The notes below the pieces were generated by a model. It worked only from the letters and a program-made list of their open reading frames with translations, searched no databases and had not been told where the DNA came from. From Symbiodinium sp. CCMP2592 (lineage: Eukaryota > Sar > Dinophyceae > Suessiales > Symbiodiniaceae): a stretch of DNA of 64,000 nucleotides. The position numbers and the translations under genes were made by a program. Numbering within the stretch: position 1 is the stretch's first letter; every line of letters begins with the position of its first letter. The stretch spans positions 369,959 to 433,958 of the forward strand of contig CAJNDT010001291.1 of NCBI GenBank assembly GCA_905221615.1, written 5' to 3'. This document shows positions 59,951-64,000 of this stretch, in pieces.

Positions 59951-60112
59951 ATGGCAGCGGTTTTTTGCGCGTTTGTGGTAAGGTTCTTCATGGAGCTGCG
60001 TGCTGGGGGATCTGTAGCTGATGGTCGATTCAAGATGTCCGGAGCGGTTTGCATCAGGTTCACAGGCCAGGACTGCCGAACTAACACATGCTGCTCATCC
60101 AAAAGATGAATT
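59951..60112 (+). CDS. 53-aa ORF, Cys-rich end, unknown
   Basis: ATG to TGA: MAAVFCAFVVRFFMELRAGG, SVADGRFKMSGAVCIRFTGQ, DCRTNTCCSSKR. Hydrophobic start like a signal, and five cysteines in all. A minus-strand frame (59929-60135) overlaps fully, so strand is not certain. Confidence 0.38.
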
Positions 60113-60220
60113 GTCTTACCCGCCAAACACCCCAACCCCTAAAACCCTAAAGCACGAACAGTACGGATTGAACGCGGATCTCCGCTCCCGACTCCTCCGA
60201 TAACCCTAAAGCTCCCCAGG

Positions 60221-60355
60221 CGGAGGCCAATCTGAACTTGACGGGTTCCGCCGTCCACTCAGCTCGTCAGAACAGATGTGCTGGTTTCTGTAAATCGAGG
60301 GTCCTGATGCAGACCCTAGATCTTAGCGATCCTAACTACATTAACCGTTAAGTAA
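60221..60355 (+). CDS. Exon-like segment after an acceptor
   Basis: CTAAAGCTCCCCAG|GCGGAGGCC opens AEANLNLTGSAVHSARQNRC, AGFCKSRVLMQTLDLSDPNY, INR, stop. Protein-like; family unknown. Confidence 0.4.
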
Positions 60356-60460
60356 AAGACCACCGGTTCAAAAAGGACTGTAGATGCTGTTGAGTTCGTT
60401 TCACACCCTGAACTTAGATAGACCCAAACATTTCTGGATCCTCAACACCAAAAATTATAG

Positions 60461-60598
60461 CAGTAGAGTAAGTAACCTTCACTTTTTGTGAGGGGTTTCA
60501 AAACCTCATAATTTATAAGAGTAGGTAACCTCTACCCGTTTTGGGTGTTTTTGTAACCCCTAAATAACTCCAAAGGTTGACTTAGCTCGCTTACAATA
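60461..60598. mobile_element. MITE-H copy 4
   Basis: GCAGTAGAGTAAGTAACCTT and a second AGAGTAGGTAACCTCTACCC inside, ending AAAGGTTGACTTAGC. Composite of two left ends. Confidence 0.6.
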
Positions 60599-60720
60599 CT
60601 GGACAAGTCAGGAAGTACATAGCTTCCTTGGCCGTTAATCCTAAAGCCCTCTCCTGCCAAACATCCTTTGGCTCAGGTTTCTCCAGGCATTGAGATTTAA
60701 TTTTTTGCACACGCAGGATT

Positions 60721-60885
60721 CATCGAACTGTTCGGTAGAAGATGCTGTGCGCTCCTTCCCCTACACCATTTTGTCCAGTGGAACTCAGCAGTGACCTCAA
60801 AACCCAACTCATGAAGAAACCCAGCTGTATCCTGCCGGACTTCTTACGCAGGCAGCCTCAACTCCACCAGGCAATCGCCGATATG
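60721..60885 (+). CDS. Exon-like segments ending at MITE-F
   Basis: After TTTTTTGCACACGCAG (good acceptor) a frame reads DSSNCSVEDAVRSFPYTILS and SGTQQ, stop. A second frame from ATG 60811 reads MKKPSCILPDFLRRQPQLHQ, AIADM, and then enters MITE-F copy 8. Both are protein-like; how they join is unclear. Confidence 0.38.
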
Positions 60886-60983
60886 GGAGTTTCCGGACAT
60901 AGGGGGCCCTAATATAGTGCCTAAATAGTAGGGTCCTTATTGTAAGGACCCAAATCTACAGCACCCCTAATTTTCGGAAACTC
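60881..60983. mobile_element. MITE-F copy 8
   Basis: ATATGGGAGTTTCCGGACAT and CCTAATTTTCGGAAACTC. It follows coding-like sequence directly. Confidence 0.88.
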
Positions 60984-61064
60984 TAAACTCTAAACCGTTG
61001 ATGGAACCCTTATTGATCCTTTTAAGGAACCCTTAAAGGATCCCTTTGTCTGGGTCTCATCATG

Positions 61065-61267
61065 GAAGATTACGGAAGAAAAGGTAAGCGTGGATCCAAA
61101 GGCTCCCGCAATAAAGGCGACAACCCAAGCAACAGGAAAGTTTAGGGTTCTAAACCCTAAACCGTGCCAACAGCATGACTGGACACCCGACAAAGGCTAT
61201 GGCAGGACTCCTTCAGCTGAACTCCAGCGAAGAGGAAGAAGACGAGCAGGATTTCAAAGACAGAAGG
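61065..61267 (+). CDS. Two small exon-like ORFs, unknown
   Basis: ORF a: MEDYGRKGKRGSKGSRNKGD, NPSNRKV, stop at TTTAGGG DNA; it contains an AAAAG|GTAAGC donor-like site after MEDYGRK. ORF b (61163-61267), right after CCCTAAAC: MTGHPTKAMAGLLQLNSSEE, EEDEQDFKDRR, at a GTGAAG donor-like site. ORF b has a clear acidic cluster. They could be successive exons around a heptad-containing intron. Confidence 0.42.
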
Positions 61268-61277
61268 TGAAGGGTTG

Positions 61278-61369
61278 CCTATAGGCTCCATTGTAGTTCC
61301 CTTTTGGGGTTAATGTTTAGAATCCTTTAAAGTAGTCCAACAAAAGAAATAATTACCATGGAGCCTATG
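61278..61369. mobile_element. MITE-Q, single copy
   Basis: CTATAGGCTCCATTGTAGTT and AATTACCATGGAGCCTATG. About 92 bp. Confidence 0.8.
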
Positions 61370-61413
61370 TCAGGCCCGTGGCTCATTCCAGTCTAGATCC
61401 TCCAGTAGGCAGT

Positions 61414-61530
61414 CCAGGATCATGGGACTTAGAAAGTAGGCTTATAAGTATTTTAATTAGGGCTCTAAGTAGATATAACTATAGATACCTTACTTATAAC
61501 GCTGCTTACTAAGTCCCGTGATCCTCTAAG
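61414..61530. mobile_element. MITE-D copy 18
   Basis: CCAGGATCATGGGACTTAGA and TACTAAGTCCCGTGATCCTC. Coding-like sequence follows immediately. Confidence 0.9.
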
Positions 61531-61532
61531 CA

Positions 61533-61856
61533 AGGATGGATTTTCAGAGGCAGTGGAGGCTCCGGTCAGTACGGTCTCCATCAGCAGGGCCATCCAGCGG
61601 TTCTTACTGCCATCGTTTGGCGTGGCCGGGCTTCATTTGGGGCGCTTCCTCCTGCTGCCCGCATGGCCGCCGCATGCCTCCGACACTCTTCACTTACTGG
61701 CTAGTCGCACAAGGTAGAATCCTTCTTTGAAAAGATCGTCCAGATCGCTGCTGGGGTGAGAAGGACTTCGATCAGTACGGACCCGGGCGCTGCGGCGGGA
61801 TGATCGTCATGATGCTAGGCGGACCGGCCCGCGGGGGAATGCCCCTTGGATGACCG
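61533..61856 (+). pseudogene. Coding-like segment in successive frames, unknown
   Basis: Frame a: DGFSEAVEAPVSTVSISRAI, QRFLLPSFGVAGLHLGRFLL, LPAWPPHASDTLHLLASRTR, stop. Frame b overlaps its end: HKVESFFEKIVQIAAGVRRT, SISTDPGAAAG, stop. Frame c: MIVMMLGGPARGGMPLG. Each is protein-like, but stops separate them; a CACAAG|GTAGAA donor-like site lies at the a/b switch. Either short introns or frameshift decay. Confidence 0.38.
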
Positions 61857-62133
61857 ACCCTAGCTTTCTCTTCCCCTGTAAGGAGTGTATGGCCTTAGCC
61901 GGTACAATCCTCTCTTGCAAAGCCTGTCAGGTAAGATGTAATTACGATTGATGTGTTCCTCCCTAGCTTTCCATGTCCGTTTCTCGTCATCTGAAACAAT
62001 GCTAACTAATTGTGATGATGAATTTACTCCCAGCTACTTTGGTTGCAGTGCCTGCCCCGCCTGTAAAGCACTTCGCACCTACTATGCTCGTGTGTGCGGC
62101 AATGACCAGGCAGAACCCAACAACCCCGATTAG
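61857..62133 (+). CDS. Zinc-ribbon-like exon pair, C-terminal
   Basis: Exon 1 ends WMTDPSFLFPCKECMALAGT, ILSCKACQ at CAG|GTAAGA (donor). The 103-nt intron has a TGCTAACTAAT branch-point-like sequence and TTTACTCCCAG acceptor. Downstream, YFGCSACPACKALRTYYARV, CGNDQAEPNNPD and stop. C-x2-C..C-x2-C, then C-x2-C-x2-C suggest zinc binding. The simple splice leaves the second part one base out of frame, so a splice variant, another exon or a frameshift is needed. Confidence 0.48.
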
Positions 62134-62416
62134 CATGTTCTAGTATTAGGCTGCACTCCAGTTTTTCCAGTTTGAGCTAACGAGATGACTACAGCAATCC
62201 GACGAAGGCTGTAAACCCTACCCTGCAGCCTTAATTTAGATCCCAAGTTTTGTATATGCCTCATTTAGATCCTCAGTAAAAACCCAAAGCCCTTAACCCC
62301 TTAGCCACCCACAAAGGTTTTAGAAACCCGCTTTGTACTCGTAGACCTTACACGTAATTACCAAAATCCACAAAGGCGCTGCAGGGCCCTAGTATATACT
62401 CCCCTAAACCCTAAAA

Positions 62417-62529
62417 CCCAGAGACTCTAACATCCTTTTATTCAGGAACATTCCTTTTATAAATCATATTAGGGATCCTACCATAATTTGAGGTATATTC
62501 CTTAATTAAGGGATATCGGAGATTCTGGG
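62417..62529. mobile_element. MITE-C copy 7
   Basis: CCCAGAGACTCTAACATCCT and GGGATATCGGAGATTCTGGG. 113 bp. Confidence 0.9.
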
Positions 62530-63370
62530 AACTTTAGGACACTAAACTAGTACACACTTCTAATGCTAAGGCGAGCAGATACAAATCCCTGCGGCAAGAG
62601 GCGTCCAAGCAGGACCTTCCGGAATGGGTGAGAATGGCTTAAGCCCTAAACCCTAAACCCCGAGGGATAAGGGGGGAAGGAGGGGGTTTAACCGTTCACG
62701 ATTTAGGGTGGCTTGCAGGGGTCCGTTCAAAGGTCGATAACGGGTTTGCGCAGGTCTTGCAAGGGTCATGTAAGGCTTCTCATGTTTCAATGGTAACATG
62801 TTAAGCGGTTGTCGGAATTGTTCGTAGGGACTCATATGGTCTGCGACCAGGTTTCTTCTTTAGGATGACAAGTTAAGGCATTAAGGTTGCATCTTGGGCC
62901 TATATATGGGTAGTTCTCCAAATGAGGCTGCTTCTAAGATCCCCAAAAACGTGCGTGCGGCATAGAAAGGGGCTTAACTCAGGCGCGACGTGCGCCCATG
63001 CCCCAAGTGCCAAGTCTAGGATTCGTCGTGACGGCTCGGGATTTTAGGCTCTAGGACTTCAGGGCTTGAGGGTTGAGGGGTTTAGGGTTTACTTAGACCC
63101 CCCAACTACCCTCCAATATACCTTAAATACCCACTATTAATTAAGCGCCATAAGGGCTCTATTAAAGGGTACTTGGGGTGTCCTGGTAGGTCTTACGGTT
63201 TAGGGTGGGTTCAGGGTTTAGTTTAGGGTTTAAGGTTTAGGGTTTATAGGGTGGGTTGAGGGTTTAAGGTTTAGGGTGCGTTTACGGTTTAAGGTGGGTT
63301 TAGGATTGTGGGTTTCGGGTCAATTCGGATACTTGCGAGGAACGATATACCTTAGGGTTCCTTTAAAGGG
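62530..63370. other. Heptad-rich DNA, no gene
   Basis: TTTAGGG words at 62690-62710 and 63060-63310. A weak inverted arrangement at 63100-63190 may be another decayed MITE. Confidence 0.45.
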
Positions 63371-63373
63371 ATC

Positions 63374-63474
63374 CTCTTCCGGAATTGGGGGTACCTTGTT
63401 TTGGGGGTCCTTATAATAAGGATCCTACTAGTAGGGTACTAGATTAGGGTCCCCTTTTTTCGGAAACTCCCATA
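63374..63474. mobile_element. MITE-F copy 9
   Basis: TTCCGGAATTGGGGGTACC and TTTTTTCGGAAACTCCCATAT; left terminus altered and preceded by the GGTTCCTTTAAAGGGATCC block. Confidence 0.85.
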
Positions 63475-63699
63475 TCTCAGATTTCAATAGGCTCTGAGGA
63501 TGAGGTGTCCCGATATTAGGGTTTAGGGTTTAGGGGTTTAGGGTTTAGGGTTCTGGCACCAGGCAGGGAGCTTAGGATGAGGTCAGGGCTTCAGCGTACC
63601 CAAACCCTCGACCTGGAACCCTTCAGCTCGGCTACAAGGCTCGATACACTGATGAGTGAGAAGCTATCACCTGCGATATTCCTATGTGGCATGCCTTTA

Positions 63700-63844
63700 G
63701 GTAGTCCTCCGAATTGGGGTCCCTTTTTGGGTCCCCAAAACAGTACGGCACCCTTGGAAACAAGACCCTGAAAGGGATGCGAATTTAGAAACCCTAAACC
63801 CTAAACCCTGAACCCTGAAAGGGATGCGAATTTAGAGAACTACC
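63700..63844. mobile_element. MITE-A-like element with heptads between duplicated 25-mers
   Basis: GGTAGTCCTCCGAATTGGGG left and AGAGAACTACC right. Near the right end the 25-mer ACCCTGAAAGGGATGCGAAT-TTAGA occurs twice (63765, 63812) around AACCCTAAACCCTAAACCCTGA. Confidence 0.85.
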
Positions 63845-63922
63845 AACATTTTGGTCCAGTGTGCGTCTCCCCGAAGGCCAGTTTGCATCTCGCTTTGCCC
63901 AGCCTTGACCAGCCAGAGACTT

Positions 63923-64000
63923 GGGGTTTAGGGTTTAGGGTTTTAGGGTTTAGGGTTTAGGGTTTTAGGGTTTAGGGTTTAGGGTTTTAGGGTTTAGGGT
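63923..64000. repeat. TTTAGGG/TTTTAGGG array at the window end
   Basis: Two TTTAGGG units followed by one TTTTAGGG make a 22-bp unit repeated about three times up to the last base. G-strand orientation is that of a right telomere, but the regular 22-bp order and window truncation prevent deciding. Confidence 0.93.

Noticed and set aside
62908-62960. Another MITE-A-like copy (GGGTAGTTCTCCAAATGAGG)
   Set aside because: Only one end is visible; no inverted partner found.

Overview
The window looks like gene-poor nuclear DNA of a eukaryote with plant/alga/alveolate-type telomeric heptads (TTTAGGG/CCCTAAA). Degenerate heptads occur through the whole 64 kb, not only at an end. Coding-like pieces are short and are bounded by ordinary GT/AG splice-like sites; one predicted intron is 44 nt and another 244 nt. 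I see no bacterial operon structure, rRNA or tRNA. A chromerid, dinoflagellate or related alga fits best (TTTAGGG telomeres, tiny exons in repeat-rich introns), but this is inference from style, not from a marker gene. No dinoflagellate spliced-leader relic was convincing.

Three layers make up the sequence. (1) Telomere-like heptad DNA in both orientations, from scattered decayed copies to organised arrays; the best, at 56.0-56.65 kb, has exact 105-bp and 42-bp higher-order periods. (2) At least 17 families of short (about 70-220 bp) terminal-inverted-repeat elements (called MITE-A to MITE-Q here), about 90 copies, many nested, internally amplified or truncated. (3) About 40 small coding-like segments, usually 60-300 bp, sitting between the repeats.

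Layout: 0-9 kb repeats, with a gene piece at 6.7-7.2 kb split by two MITEs and another ending at a MITE at 8.38 kb. 10.1-11.15 kb holds a duplicated exon and a frameshifted RING-CH zinc-finger gene. 12.2-13.3 kb has a short ORF containing a 40-bp MITE relic, a transmembrane tail and a Cys-containing exon. 18.1, 20.7 and 22.4 kb have small exons against telomere-like DNA. 24.3-24.7 kb has a two-exon gene end with a 44-nt intron. 26.9-28.0 kb and 30.9-31.3 kb hold exon clusters. 42.1-46.7 kb is the densest island: a two-exon gene with an in-frame TGA, a possible OTU-type protease start, and other exons, bracketed by CCCAGC-rich tracts. 47.3-48.0 kb is a four-element nested MITE stack. 50.4-51.9 kb carries the only long ORF (486 aa from its ATG), associated with a 90-bp direct repeat. 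54.8-56.0 kb is an ACT-repeat-rich region whose Thr/Ala-rich ORF is split by a MITE-E pair. 59.9-62.1 kb is a last exon cluster. The window ends in TTTAGGG/TTTTAGGG repeats.

The most unusual signals are MITEs lying inside reading frames that resume in register when the element and one target duplication are removed (introner-like), and heptad blocks flanked by 20-35-bp direct duplications of unique or MITE sequence at several independent sites. Gene functions are mostly unrecognised, so no pathway can be reconstructed.
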